64,000 bases of DNA, taken from Brenneria goodwinii. GTDB taxonomy: Bacteria > Pseudomonadota > Gammaproteobacteria > Enterobacterales > Enterobacteriaceae. The notes beneath the pieces were generated by a model. The model was not told the DNA's origin, did no database searches, and saw nothing but the letters and a program-made list of their open reading frames with translations. The stretch is from contig NZ_CP014137.1 in assembly GCF_002291445.1 (NCBI RefSeq), positions 2,790,001 through 2,854,000 on the forward strand, written 5' to 3'. Positions 43,038 to 51,911 of the stretch are shown piece after piece (within the stretch, counting starts at the first letter, position 1; each line of letters opens with the position of its first letter). Position numbers and translations under genes: made by a program.

Positions 43038-43817
43038 TTAATCCTTAACGGGATGCGAAATAAAAGAAAGTATCCGCGCGGCATACTCCGCCGGATTGGC
43101 TAAATGAGCATTATGGCCGGCCTGAGTCACGCTCAGTAACGGCAGATTATACTGCTTTGCCAACAGCTGAAATTTAGTGTCCAGGTCACCGCACAGATAG
43201 ACAAAGGGAAAAACCAACTGCCGGAGCTTTTCCCCCAGCCAGGGCTGACGCCCAAGCGAGGTGGCCGCCAACATATCCGCCACCGCCGCGCCCTGGTTAT
43301 GGCGGCGTCGGGCAACCAGACTGGCACGCTGAACAGCGTTTAAATCAGCAAATACCGCCTGCCGATACCAATCATTCAATACCACGTCGATGGGCTCATG
43401 ACGAAAACGTTGCGCCCAGCGGGCATCATGCAACAGACGCTCCTCACGTAATAGCGGCGGCGTCAAACCAGGGTTACCCCCTTCGACCAGCAGCCCTTGC
43501 ATGCCGTCAGGCTTCCCGCAGCAGGCGTGATACATGGCAATACGGCCGCCCAGCGAATACCCCAGCAGCCAGTACGCGTCAATACCCTGCCGTTGCAGCG
43601 TAGCGGTTAACAGCCGGCTGACCTGGGCAAAACCGTCGACCGCAATAGCGCGCGAGCCGCCATGTCCCGGCAAATCCACCAGCAGTAAAGGCCAGTCATT
43701 GAAAAACGGCGCGATCGACTGCCAATCCTCGCCGCTGCCCAACAGGCCATGCAGGCATACCAGCCACGGACGAGAGGGAGGCACGCCCTCATGGACGATT
43801 TTCCGGCAGTTCAGCAT
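43038..43817 (-). CDS. menH: 2-succinyl-6-hydroxy-2,4-cyclohexadiene-1-carboxylate synthase MenH
   Basis: MenH eliminates pyruvate from SEPHCHC to give SHCHC. The 259-residue alpha/beta hydrolase shows the nucleophile GYSLGGRIA near residue 90, the aspartate in LCGDLDTKF near residue 213 and the histidine in QAGHNAHLANP near residue 238. CLHGLLGSGEDW forms the oxyanion hole. ATG 43817 overlaps the menD stop by seven bases; a GTG two codons earlier is possible. Its place between menD and menB is the standard operon order. Confidence 0.95.
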   Translation of the reverse strand: MLNCRKIVHEGVPPSRPWLVCLHGLLGSGEDWQSIAPFFNDWPLLLVDLPGHGGSRAIAVDGFAQVSRLLTATLQRQGIDAYWLLGYSLGGRIAMYHACCGKPDGMQGLLVEGGNPGLTPPLLREERLLHDARWAQRFRHEPIDVVLNDWYRQAVFADLNAVQRASLVARRRHNQGAAVADMLAATSLGRQPWLGEKLRQLVFPFVYLCGDLDTKFQLLAKQYNLPLLSVTQAGHNAHLANPAEYAARILSFISHPVKD

Positions 43818-45493
43818 GACCACGCCGCCGCCTGCGAGACTAACGCGTTCAAGGTTTGCGCGCCGTCTTGCGGCGCCACCACGACCTCCAGCAGCGTCAC
43901 GCCCCCCTGTTCCCAGCCGTTGGCAACCGCGGCTGCGATCGCTTCCCAGTTGTCGGCCCGGACATAGTTAAGACCGAACATCGCCGCCGCATGACCGAAC
44001 TCCACATTTTGCGGCATGCAGTAAAACGCTTCCCGCTGTTCCGGCGGCGTCGGCAGCAGCGAAAAGATCTGACCGCCGTTATTGTTGACCACGATCAGGA
44101 TCAGCGGCGCACAAGCCTGACGCAGCAAGGCTAGCGCATTCAGATCGTACAGCGCGGAAAGATCGCCCACGATCCCCAAGGTGGGCCGGCCATTGCCGCG
44201 CTGAACCCCCGCCAGCGTCGAGATTAGGCCATCAATGCCGCTGGCTCCGCGATTGCCGTACACCGGATATTCCGCCGGCAGCTGCGCCAACGCATCAATA
44301 AGGCGGATCGCCAGGCTATTGCCGACGAAAAGTTGTCCTCCCGGCGGCAGGAGTTCGGGAATGCGCTGCGCCAATTGCGCTTCGCCAAAGCGCGACGCCA
44401 GCGTGGTGATGACCAACTGTTGCGCCCGATGGGCCATCGTTGTCAGGTCATCGGCCCACGGAGCCTGCTCCAACGGAGGATGAGCGCTGAGCCAGTCGCT
44501 GATATCGGCAATCAGGCGGCGACCGCGATGGTGCGCCGGATCCAAACGGCCCGGCCGCGCATCAACCAGCCAGTACTCCCGCGGCTGACATTGCGCTTGC
44601 CATTGCAGCAACCGTTTCCCGGTCAGGTTACCGCCGAACTGCACGACGATGTCGGCCTGCCGCAACCGCTCGGCCGCCAAAGGACTGGCCAGCCAGATAT
44701 CGGCGCAGGGTAACGGCTGGCCGCTTTGCGAAAGCACGTCGCCAATCAGCGGCCAGCCCAGCGTACTGGCCCATTGCGCGATCTGCGCGCCCTGCCGCGG
44801 GCCGACATTGCCGGCAATCACCACGCCGCGCTTTTGCCGCCACGCCGCCCAATCGGGCTGAACCATTAGCCCGCGCGCCTGCTCCTCCCGCAGCCAGGGC
44901 GCACGATTTTGCGACCAGTCGCCCAGCGGCATCAGCCAGTCACGGTAAGCGGTTTCATCATCGGCGCCGTATAATGGTTCCGCAAACGGACAATTGATAT
45001 GCAACGCGCCGTGCGTGAGCCGGGCCATGGCGCCGTCCACCGTGGAAACCAGCCAACGGGCGGGAATATCCGGCGTGGGGCGCGGCAAGTTCAGCGCCAG
45101 CGTTGGGTGAGAAGCGTATAATCCATGCTGACGGATGGCCTGATTGGCGCCGCAGTCCATCAATTCTGGAGGGCGATCGGCCGTTAGCACGATTAAGCGC
45201 TCGCCGGTCAATCCGGCTTCAACGATCGCCGGGTAGAGATTCGCCGCCGCCGTACCCGATGTCACCACAATCGCAACAGGTTCGCCGCTGGTTTTCGCCA
45301 GCCCCAGAGCCAAATGTCCTAATCCCCGCTCGTCAAAATGGGTATGACAAATCAGCGCGCCATGCTCGGCCGCGGACAACGTCAGCGGAGTAGAACGGGA
45401 GCCGGGCGCAATGCAGATATGACGCACGCCGTGACGGGTCAGCGCCTCAAGCAGTAACGCGGCCCAGCGACGATTAAATACACTTGTTGACAT
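43811..45493 (-). CDS. menD: SEPHCHC synthase MenD
   Basis: MenD is a thiamine-diphosphate enzyme that adds 2-oxoglutarate to isochorismate, the first committed step of menaquinone synthesis. In the 560-residue protein the N-terminal Pyr domain carries HFDERGLGHLALG with the catalytic glutamate region near residue 55 and VVTSGTAAANLYPA. The C-terminal PP domain carries the ThDP motif VGDLSALYDLNAL...VVNNNGGQIFSLLP near residues 450-480. It lies 97 bases downstream of menF on the same strand. Confidence 0.97.
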   Translation of the reverse strand: MSTSVFNRRWAALLLEALTRHGVRHICIAPGSRSTPLTLSAAEHGALICHTHFDERGLGHLALGLAKTSGEPVAIVVTSGTAAANLYPAIVEAGLTGERLIVLTADRPPELMDCGANQAIRQHGLYASHPTLALNLPRPTPDIPARWLVSTVDGAMARLTHGALHINCPFAEPLYGADDETAYRDWLMPLGDWSQNRAPWLREEQARGLMVQPDWAAWRQKRGVVIAGNVGPRQGAQIAQWASTLGWPLIGDVLSQSGQPLPCADIWLASPLAAERLRQADIVVQFGGNLTGKRLLQWQAQCQPREYWLVDARPGRLDPAHHRGRRLIADISDWLSAHPPLEQAPWADDLTTMAHRAQQLVITTLASRFGEAQLAQRIPELLPPGGQLFVGNSLAIRLIDALAQLPAEYPVYGNRGASGIDGLISTLAGVQRGNGRPTLGIVGDLSALYDLNALALLRQACAPLILIVVNNNGGQIFSLLPTPPEQREAFYCMPQNVEFGHAAAMFGLNYVRADNWEAIAAAVANGWEQGGVTLLEVVVAPQDGAQTLNALVSQAAAWSC

Positions 45494-45590
45494 TATTTAC
45501 TCAACGGCTCAGGTGATAGTAATGATGATATTTTTCACAGTGCCGACTTTGATATAAACCGGCACCGGACACAACAAACATAAAACAAAA

Positions 45591-46916
45591 CTATGACATA
45601 TCACCCTCTAACAGGGATTTTAGCCCGGCGGCCTTGTTTTCCAACTCCAGCCATTCCTGCTCTGGATCAGAACCGGCCAAAATGCCGGCGCCGGCATACA
45701 GCTTCAGAATATTGTCGCTGATTTCCGCCGAACGCAACGCCACGCAAAATTCCGACTGCTGAAGAGAGAGATAACCGGCGGAGCCGGCATACCAACCGCG
45801 TTCGAATGGTTCATGCTCCGCGATGAAACGACGAGCGACGGCTCTGGGCAGACCGGCCACGGCGGCGGTGGGCTGTAAATCATCAAGGCAGACGGCGTCC
45901 GACCTCTCCTTCAGCTCCGCCAGAATGGCGCGACGCAGATGCTGAACTTTGCGCAGGCGGATAATTTCAGGCGGCATCACATCCAGCGATCGCGCCGACC
46001 GCCGCAGGCGTTGGCAGATATCATCGACCACCATCATGTTTTCACACTGATTTTTCGTATCCTTCATCAGCCAGTCGGCAAGCGCCGCCGTTTTGTTTGC
46101 GTCTTTATCACTCGCCGCCGTACCGGCCAGCGCTTCGGTTTCAAGCCGCTCATCGCATCGACGATAAAGCCGCTCAGGGCTGGAGCCGAGAAACGCCTGC
46201 CGGGCATCATGCGCCAGCATGAAATGAAAACAGCGATGATTGGCCGCACGGCTGGCGGCCATAAAGGTTGTCGCCTGTAATGGCCGATCCAGCGTGAGCG
46301 TCGTCGCTCTTGCCAGCACCACTTTTTCCATCGCGCCGGCGGCAATATCGCGCAGCGCGAGCTGCAGCAGACTGCCCCAGCGTTGACGATCCGGCTGATG
46401 TTCTATTTTCTCGATCTGCGTCTGCAAAGGGGGTTGTGGACGCATCGGCAGCAGAAAATTGATGAACGCCGATGCTTCCTCGGCATCCTGCTGTAGCGAG
46501 GTTTCACTGTACAGGTTGATTTGTAAGCTAAGCGTATTGCCCTGGCGCAACAGTTCAACCCGCGGCAAAAAGAGATAGCTGGGGGATGCGCCTTGTGCGC
46601 GCTGAGACGTCTGGTTAAACGCATTCAATCCCCAGATACGCACGTTCCGAGCGCATTTTTGCCGCGTAAGGAACGCCTCAGCATCCTGAATGTGATGAAA
46701 ACCGCACACGCGTCCGCAAACCGCCGCCTCTTCATTGTCCTGACGGTGCTGCCAGTAAAACTGTGGGTAAACGGGTTGCGTTGCCAGCCATGGCAATAAC
46801 TCAGCCGCTTCGCTGATGACCAATGAATGCGTTATCTGCCTGAAACCCGCATTTATCGGCTGTGGCTTGCGCAACGCCTGCTGCACGTGACGCAACAAGT
46901 CGGAAAGTTGTCTCAA
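45591..46916 (-). CDS. menF: isochorismate synthase MenF
   Basis: MenF converts chorismate to isochorismate at the head of the menaquinone pathway. The 441-residue protein has the catalytic lysine in EKVVLARATTL near residue 198. FLGSSPERLYRR, ETEALAGT and QCENMMVVDDI mark the magnesium and substrate sites, and LQPTAAVAGLPR and ERGWYAGSAGYL are typical of MST-family enzymes. The start is a TTG at 46916, giving LRQLSDLLRHVQQAL; a clear ribosome binding site was not seen, so the exact start is uncertain. No other isochorismate synthase (such as entC) is in the window. Confidence 0.95.
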   Translation of the reverse strand: MRQLSDLLRHVQQALRKPQPINAGFRQITHSLVISEAAELLPWLATQPVYPQFYWQHRQDNEEAAVCGRVCGFHHIQDAEAFLTRQKCARNVRIWGLNAFNQTSQRAQGASPSYLFLPRVELLRQGNTLSLQINLYSETSLQQDAEEASAFINFLLPMRPQPPLQTQIEKIEHQPDRQRWGSLLQLALRDIAAGAMEKVVLARATTLTLDRPLQATTFMAASRAANHRCFHFMLAHDARQAFLGSSPERLYRRCDERLETEALAGTAASDKDANKTAALADWLMKDTKNQCENMMVVDDICQRLRRSARSLDVMPPEIIRLRKVQHLRRAILAELKERSDAVCLDDLQPTAAVAGLPRAVARRFIAEHEPFERGWYAGSAGYLSLQQSEFCVALRSAEISDNILKLYAGAGILAGSDPEQEWLELENKAAGLKSLLEGDMS

Positions 46917-47218
46917 CGTAACCCCGGTATCCTAACTTAAAGTACGGGATTATACGGAAAAAAAGGCGCGGAGGGTGAGAGGTTATCAGGATAAAAGGAG
47001 AATGGATCTTATCCCTGGTTTCGTTTTGTGCAGACGTCGCCTTTACCAGGCTCATCCTGCTTTACGAGGGATTATCGCTCATCTTTCGCACAACTCGCGT
47101 TAACTTATCCGATAATCCCCCGTTCTATGGCCTGAAAATGACGATCTCTTCGATTCAGCGCCGCAATTATGGTAGAAAGAATCCCCATTGCATCCATCAG
47201 GAATGTGTCGTTCAGGCC
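46917..47218. other. menF / MFS intergenic region with a 10-base inverted repeat
   Basis: The divergent gap has no gene. A perfect inverted repeat, GGGATTATCG (47068-47077) and CGATAATCCC (47110-47119), is separated by 32 bases. It could be a binding site for a dimeric regulator or a large stem-loop. No promoter pair was recognised with confidence. Confidence 0.5.
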
Positions 47219-48385
47219 ATGAGTACAACACTGAGTTCCGAGCAGGTCGTCAACCAACAACAACCCGGTAAAAAGGCTCAGACAGCAACGCGTATTACTT
47301 TTTTTATCGCGGGGTTTGCTATGGCTTCCTGGGCGCCGCTGGTGCCTTTCGTTAAAGATCGCCTGGCGGTCAGCGACGCCTCCTTAGGCATGCTGCTGCT
47401 TTCTCTCGGTATAGGTTCCCTACTGGCGATGCCATTCGCCGGTTTGTTGACCAGTAAGCTGGGATGCCGAACCGTCATATTATCGGCCGGCGCATTGCTT
47501 TGCCTGGTGCTGCCGATGCTGACGCAGGCGAATACGCTGCCGTTGATGGCCATTACCTTGCTGTTTTTCGGCGCGGCCATCGGCACGATTGATGTGTCGA
47601 TGAATATTCAAGCCGTTATTGTTGAACAGGCCGGCGGCCGGGCGATGATGTCGGGATTTCACGGATTCTTCAGCGTTGGCGGTATCGCCGGCGCAGGCGG
47701 CGTCAGCGCCCTGCTGTGGTTGGGACTGTTCCCCGTCACGGCCATTCTGATTATTGTCGCCCTCTGCCTGATGTTGTTCTCTTTGGCGCAAAGCCATCTG
47801 TTGCGCACCACCAATCAGGTTGATAGAACCCCGTTATTTGTGATCCCTCGGGGTTGGATCATGTTTATTGGCCTGCTGTGTTTTATTATGTTTTTGGCCG
47901 AAGGCGCAATTCTGGACTGGAGCGCGCTGTTTTTAAACGCCGAACGCCGTCTGGACCATGCGCAAGCGGGTATCGGCTATGCCGCCTTTTCCGTCGCGAT
48001 GACGCTGGGCCGGCTGAATGGCGATCGCATCGTCAATGCGCTGGGGCGCTATGCCATCCTTGCCGGCGGCAGCCTTTGCGCGGCGTTAGGCCTGCTGTTA
48101 ACCATCAGCATCGACAGCGCGGTAACCTCTATTTTCGGCTTTGTCATGGTGGGAATTGGCGCATCAAACGTGGTGCCGATTCTTTTTAGCGCCGCGGGCA
48201 ACCAAAAAGTCATGCCGGCGAATCTGGCTATCGCCTCAATCACCACCGTCGGTTACGCCGGTATTCTGATTGGTCCGACCCTGCTGGGTTTTATCGCGCA
48301 AATCAGCAGCCTGGCGGTGGCATTTGGCTGCGTCGCGCTATTGTTATTGATCGTCAGCATCAGTGCGCGTGCGGTTATTCGTTAA
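47219..48385 (+). CDS. MFS transporter, YbjJ-like
   Basis: This is a 388-residue major facilitator with about 12 transmembrane helices. The N-terminal helix carries FFIAGFAMASWAPLVPFVKDRL, as in the YbjJ group, and GTIDVSMNIQAVIVEQAGGRAMMSGFHGFFSVGGIAGAG near residue 120 is typical of that group. ATG 47219 was chosen because it places the first helix normally; an earlier in-frame ATG at 47138 adds a polar stretch with no ribosome binding site. The substrate is unknown. The gene ends 16 bases before rcsD, so it may be cotranscribed with the Rcs genes; E. coli rcsD has no such neighbour. Confidence 0.88.
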   Translation: MSTTLSSEQVVNQQQPGKKAQTATRITFFIAGFAMASWAPLVPFVKDRLAVSDASLGMLLLSLGIGSLLAMPFAGLLTSKLGCRTVILSAGALLCLVLPMLTQANTLPLMAITLLFFGAAIGTIDVSMNIQAVIVEQAGGRAMMSGFHGFFSVGGIAGAGGVSALLWLGLFPVTAILIIVALCLMLFSLAQSHLLRTTNQVDRTPLFVIPRGWIMFIGLLCFIMFLAEGAILDWSALFLNAERRLDHAQAGIGYAAFSVAMTLGRLNGDRIVNALGRYAILAGGSLCAALGLLLTISIDSAVTSIFGFVMVGIGASNVVPILFSAAGNQKVMPANLAIASITTVGYAGILIGPTLLGFIAQISSLAVAFGCVALLLLIVSISARAVIR

Positions 48386-48401
48386 TCAGGAGCATTAAGC
48401 A

Positions 48402-51077
48402 ATGCCAGCAATAATAATGCGCTATTTCTCCCTGTTCATCATGCTGTTGCTTCTTACCACCGGCACGTTTAGCTACAATTACCTTTGCAACTGGCTAATG
48501 AATAAGAAGCATGCGTTAACGGATGTCGCTCAGGGCGTACAAAAGCGCATCGATACTTATCGTTTTTTCACCTACCAGATTTATGGCAGCCTGAACGGCG
48601 ACCCACTGGCCAACGACACCAATATAAACGCCATCAGCCTGATGCCGGATGTCTTTTACGTAGAGAAAAGCGATCAAAAAACCGATGCCCTGATCTTCGG
48701 CCAACACGATGAATCGACGCTAAATTCCGTATACCGTATATCGCGTTATCTGGATATTCTGTGGGGCGCGGAAAACGATGTCTATACCATGTACTATCTT
48801 AACGGCATCGATAATAGTCTGACGATGATCTCAACCCAGACGTTGAAAGATATCTCATCCCAGTTTCGCGGCAGCTATATCACCGCGATAGCGGAAGCGC
48901 GCCGGACAGAAATGCTGCAACAGGCCAATGCCCTGGACGAACGTGAAAGTTTTTCTCCTATTCGTAAGCTGCGTTTTTATAACAACTACTATTTCACGCT
49001 GCGCACAACATTCAATCAGCCCGGCCATCTGGCCACCATTATCGCTTTCGACTTACCCATCAACGATTTGATCCCTCTTGATATGTCGCGGGAAAACTTC
49101 GTGTTGCGACAAGACACATCAGCCAGTATTGACGCCAATAGCGGCAATGAGGATATCTCGGTGGTACAGCTGAACGGATCGCTGATTGAGATATCTTCCC
49201 AGTTGATTAACGCACCGGTAAAAATCGTTTTTCAGGTTCCGATAAGGGTGCTGGTTCTCAATATGCTGAATAATAATATTTGGCTGCTATTGCTTAATCT
49301 GGCGCTGCTGCTTTTCGCCCTTTCCGGCTTTTATATTTTCCGCCGAAAATATATTCAACCCAATGAAGATGTCTCCCAGCAGTTGGCCGATCAGTTGGAT
49401 ATTTATGATGAAACGATAAGCCGAATTCCCATGGGCGTGCTGATTTATGATTTCAGCAGCAATAAGGTTGTCATACAGAACGCGCTGTCAGAAAGTTTAT
49501 TACCCCATCTCAGTCTGCAGAAAATCACCAATATGGCCGATGAGCATCAGGGCATCGTTCAGGTTACGGTGAATAATGAAATGTATGAAATACGCCAGTT
49601 CCGTAGTCAATACTCGCCGGATTATTGTCTGTTTTTGCTGCGTGAACAGGATAAAGAGATTCTGGTCAACAAAAAACTCCAGCTGGCGCAGCGTGAATAT
49701 GAGAAGAATGTTCAGGCCAGAAAACGTCTGTTCAAAAACCTGCTCAATGAAATCAAGCAGCCTTTGTTTTCCCTGCGCCAACATTTGTTTGCCATTAACC
49801 GTACCGAGGATATCGCCGAACAGCAGCGGATCATTCAGCAACTGTTAACGAATGCCGGCTGTGTGATTGAATTACTGGAAAATATCGAACTACAGGAAAA
49901 ACTGGAGCGGCAAGAATGGCTGCCCGCCCAGCAGAGTTTTTCTCCGTTGATAATGATCGACAACCTGCTGCTGGAATTACTGCCGAGAATTAATCAGAAA
50001 GGACTTTCCCTGTTCAATCACTATAATCTGGATATTAACCAAACCTATCTGGGCGATAGCGAGCTTCTGCGTAAAACGCTGTCGCTGCTGCTGAACTATG
50101 CCATTATTAATACCGATTATGGCAAGATTACGATTTCTACCGATCGTGATACCAACGATCCGGGGAAACTGATTATTCAGATCAGCGATACCGGCGCGGA
50201 AATTACAGGTGACGGACAGGATAACCTCGACTACCCATTCCTACATCCGGCCACATCGGATCGCTTCAGTCAAAATTCAGGGCTGACGATATTTCTGTGC
50301 AATCAGCTCTGTAATAAACTGGGCGGCAGACTGAATATTCACAGTAAAGCAGGACTTGGCACGCACTATATCTTAGCGATCGCCATGGAGCCTGAAGCGC
50401 TCCCCGTTGAGGAAGAAAAGCTGCTGGACGATATTACGGTCTTACTGGATATCACGTCAGATGAAGTTCGAAATATCGTCAGCCGGCTGCTGACTGGTTG
50501 GGGAGCCGATTATCAGCTCATTGATGAGCGTCAGGTTAATCAACAGGCGGATCTGTGCATCACCGACGATCCGGAAAAAAACGAGGAGTATTCCATACTG
50601 CTCAGCGGCGACGCCGCGGCGTTAATTTCTCTGGAGCCTCACCGGCTGCAGGCGAATTACAATATCAGCCAGCAATTGCTGGAGGCGTTACTTAAGTTGA
50701 TTGAGCAACGGTTGGAAACGCCTGCGGATACGCCGTTGATTGGGGATAGCAAGGATACCGGCCTTTACGCCAAGCAATTGGCGTCAAGTGATTACTATTC
50801 CCTGTTTGTTGAGACAGTACCGGATGATTTAAAGAGGCTGTATACTGAGGCGGAAGATGGCGATTTTTTATCACTTGCGCAGACAGCACATCGGTTGAAA
50901 GGCGTGTTCGCCATGTTAAATCTGCATCCTGGCAAACAACTGTGTGAGCAGCTTGAACAGCATATTACCGCGCGCGATAGTGTACAGATAGAAAATAACC
51001 TTCATGAAATTGAGGGGTTTGTCAGTGCATTATTACAGCAAGGTAGCCAACATATGAGTAACCAAAACGATGAGTAA
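48402..51077 (+). CDS. rcsD: phosphotransfer intermediate protein RcsD
   Basis: RcsD passes phosphate from RcsC to RcsB in envelope-stress signalling at the inner membrane. The 891-residue protein has transmembrane helices near residues 8-27 and 297-317 around a periplasmic domain, a PAS-like and a histidine-kinase-like region lacking the phosphorylated histidine, and an ABL domain. A C-terminal HPt domain carries His830 in AHRLKGVFAML. It matches E. coli RcsD in architecture and length. It overlaps rcsB by eight bases. A promoter inside the end of rcsD drives rcsB in E. coli; I did not verify one here. Confidence 0.96.
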   Translation: MPAIIMRYFSLFIMLLLLTTGTFSYNYLCNWLMNKKHALTDVAQGVQKRIDTYRFFTYQIYGSLNGDPLANDTNINAISLMPDVFYVEKSDQKTDALIFGQHDESTLNSVYRISRYLDILWGAENDVYTMYYLNGIDNSLTMISTQTLKDISSQFRGSYITAIAEARRTEMLQQANALDERESFSPIRKLRFYNNYYFTLRTTFNQPGHLATIIAFDLPINDLIPLDMSRENFVLRQDTSASIDANSGNEDISVVQLNGSLIEISSQLINAPVKIVFQVPIRVLVLNMLNNNIWLLLLNLALLLFALSGFYIFRRKYIQPNEDVSQQLADQLDIYDETISRIPMGVLIYDFSSNKVVIQNALSESLLPHLSLQKITNMADEHQGIVQVTVNNEMYEIRQFRSQYSPDYCLFLLREQDKEILVNKKLQLAQREYEKNVQARKRLFKNLLNEIKQPLFSLRQHLFAINRTEDIAEQQRIIQQLLTNAGCVIELLENIELQEKLERQEWLPAQQSFSPLIMIDNLLLELLPRINQKGLSLFNHYNLDINQTYLGDSELLRKTLSLLLNYAIINTDYGKITISTDRDTNDPGKLIIQISDTGAEITGDGQDNLDYPFLHPATSDRFSQNSGLTIFLCNQLCNKLGGRLNIHSKAGLGTHYILAIAMEPEALPVEEEKLLDDITVLLDITSDEVRNIVSRLLTGWGADYQLIDERQVNQQADLCITDDPEKNEEYSILLSGDAAALISLEPHRLQANYNISQQLLEALLKLIEQRLETPADTPLIGDSKDTGLYAKQLASSDYYSLFVETVPDDLKRLYTEAEDGDFLSLAQTAHRLKGVFAMLNLHPGKQLCEQLEQHITARDSVQIENNLHEIEGFVSALLQQGSQHMSNQNDE

Positions 51078-51720
51078 TCTAAACGTAATTATTGCCGACG
51101 ACCATCCCATTGTCCTTTTCGGCATCAGAAAGTCGCTTGAACAAATTGAATGGGTCAATGTGGTTGGTGAATTTGAAGACTCAACTGCGCTGATCAATAA
51201 CCTACCTAAATTGGACGCCAACGTTTTAATTACCGACTTGTCCATGCCGGGAGATAAATACGGCGACGGCATCACGTTAATTAAATACATTAAACGCCAC
51301 TTTCCCCATCTCTCCATTATTGTTCTGACCATGAACAATAACCCGGCGATTCTAAGCGCCGTGCTGGATTTGGACATTGAAGGCATTGTTCTGAAACAGG
51401 GCGCGCCGACCGATTTGCCTAAAGCGTTGGCCGCATTGCAAAAAGGCAAAAAATTTACGCCGGACAGCGTATCCAAAGTGTTGGAGAAAATCAGCGCCAG
51501 CGGTTATGGCGACAAGCGCCTGTCGCCAAAGGAGAGCGAAGTCTTACGGTTATTTGCCGAAGGTTTTCTGGTAACCGAAATTGCCAAAAAACTTAACCGC
51601 AGTATCAAAACCATCAGCAGTCAGAAAAAGTCAGCCATGACAAAATTGGGCGTGGATAACGATATCGCCCTGTTGAACTACCTTTCTTCTGTTAACGGCA
51701 ACGGCTCGCAAACAGAATAA
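51070..51720 (+). CDS. rcsB: response regulator RcsB
   Basis: RcsB controls capsule, flagella, osmB, rprA and other envelope genes, alone or with RcsA and other partners. The 216-residue length equals E. coli and the sequence is nearly identical. The receiver domain has ADDHP at the N-terminus, phospho-acceptor Asp56 in LITDLSMPG and the conserved lysine in VLKQG. The C-terminal LuxR-type HTH is LSPKESEVLRLFAEGFLVTEIAKKLNRSIKTISSQK. It overlaps rcsD by eight bases and converges with rcsC. Confidence 0.98.
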   Translation: MSNLNVIIADDHPIVLFGIRKSLEQIEWVNVVGEFEDSTALINNLPKLDANVLITDLSMPGDKYGDGITLIKYIKRHFPHLSIIVLTMNNNPAILSAVLDLDIEGIVLKQGAPTDLPKALAALQKGKKFTPDSVSKVLEKISASGYGDKRLSPKESEVLRLFAEGFLVTEIAKKLNRSIKTISSQKKSAMTKLGVDNDIALLNYLSSVNGNGSQTE

Positions 51721-51775
51721 GGCGTAAATGCGCTTCAAACTGATGACGGCTCTTCTGGTTCTAACCCCACCCCAT

Positions 51776-51848
51776 CCCTCCCCTTCGCAGGGGAGGGAGA
51801 AAGCCCCGCGTTTCTAGCGTCTGGCTCCTCCCCCTGGCAAGGGGGAGG
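51776..51848. repeat. two GC-rich hairpins between rcsB and rcsC
   Basis: CCCTCCCC/GGGGAGGG (51776-51797) and CCTCCCCC/GGGGGAGG (51827-51848) are perfect 8-bp stems with 6-base loops TTCGCA and TGGCAA. They fill the convergent gap and probably block read-through from both sides. Similar CCCTCCCC...GGGGTGGGG sequence occurs at 61328-61364. Confidence 0.75.
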
Positions 51849-51911
51849 TCGGTAGGGGGTAATTAACGGCAATGCTGCGAACGTATTGTTGCCGGAAAGC
51901 GCCCCCGCAAC

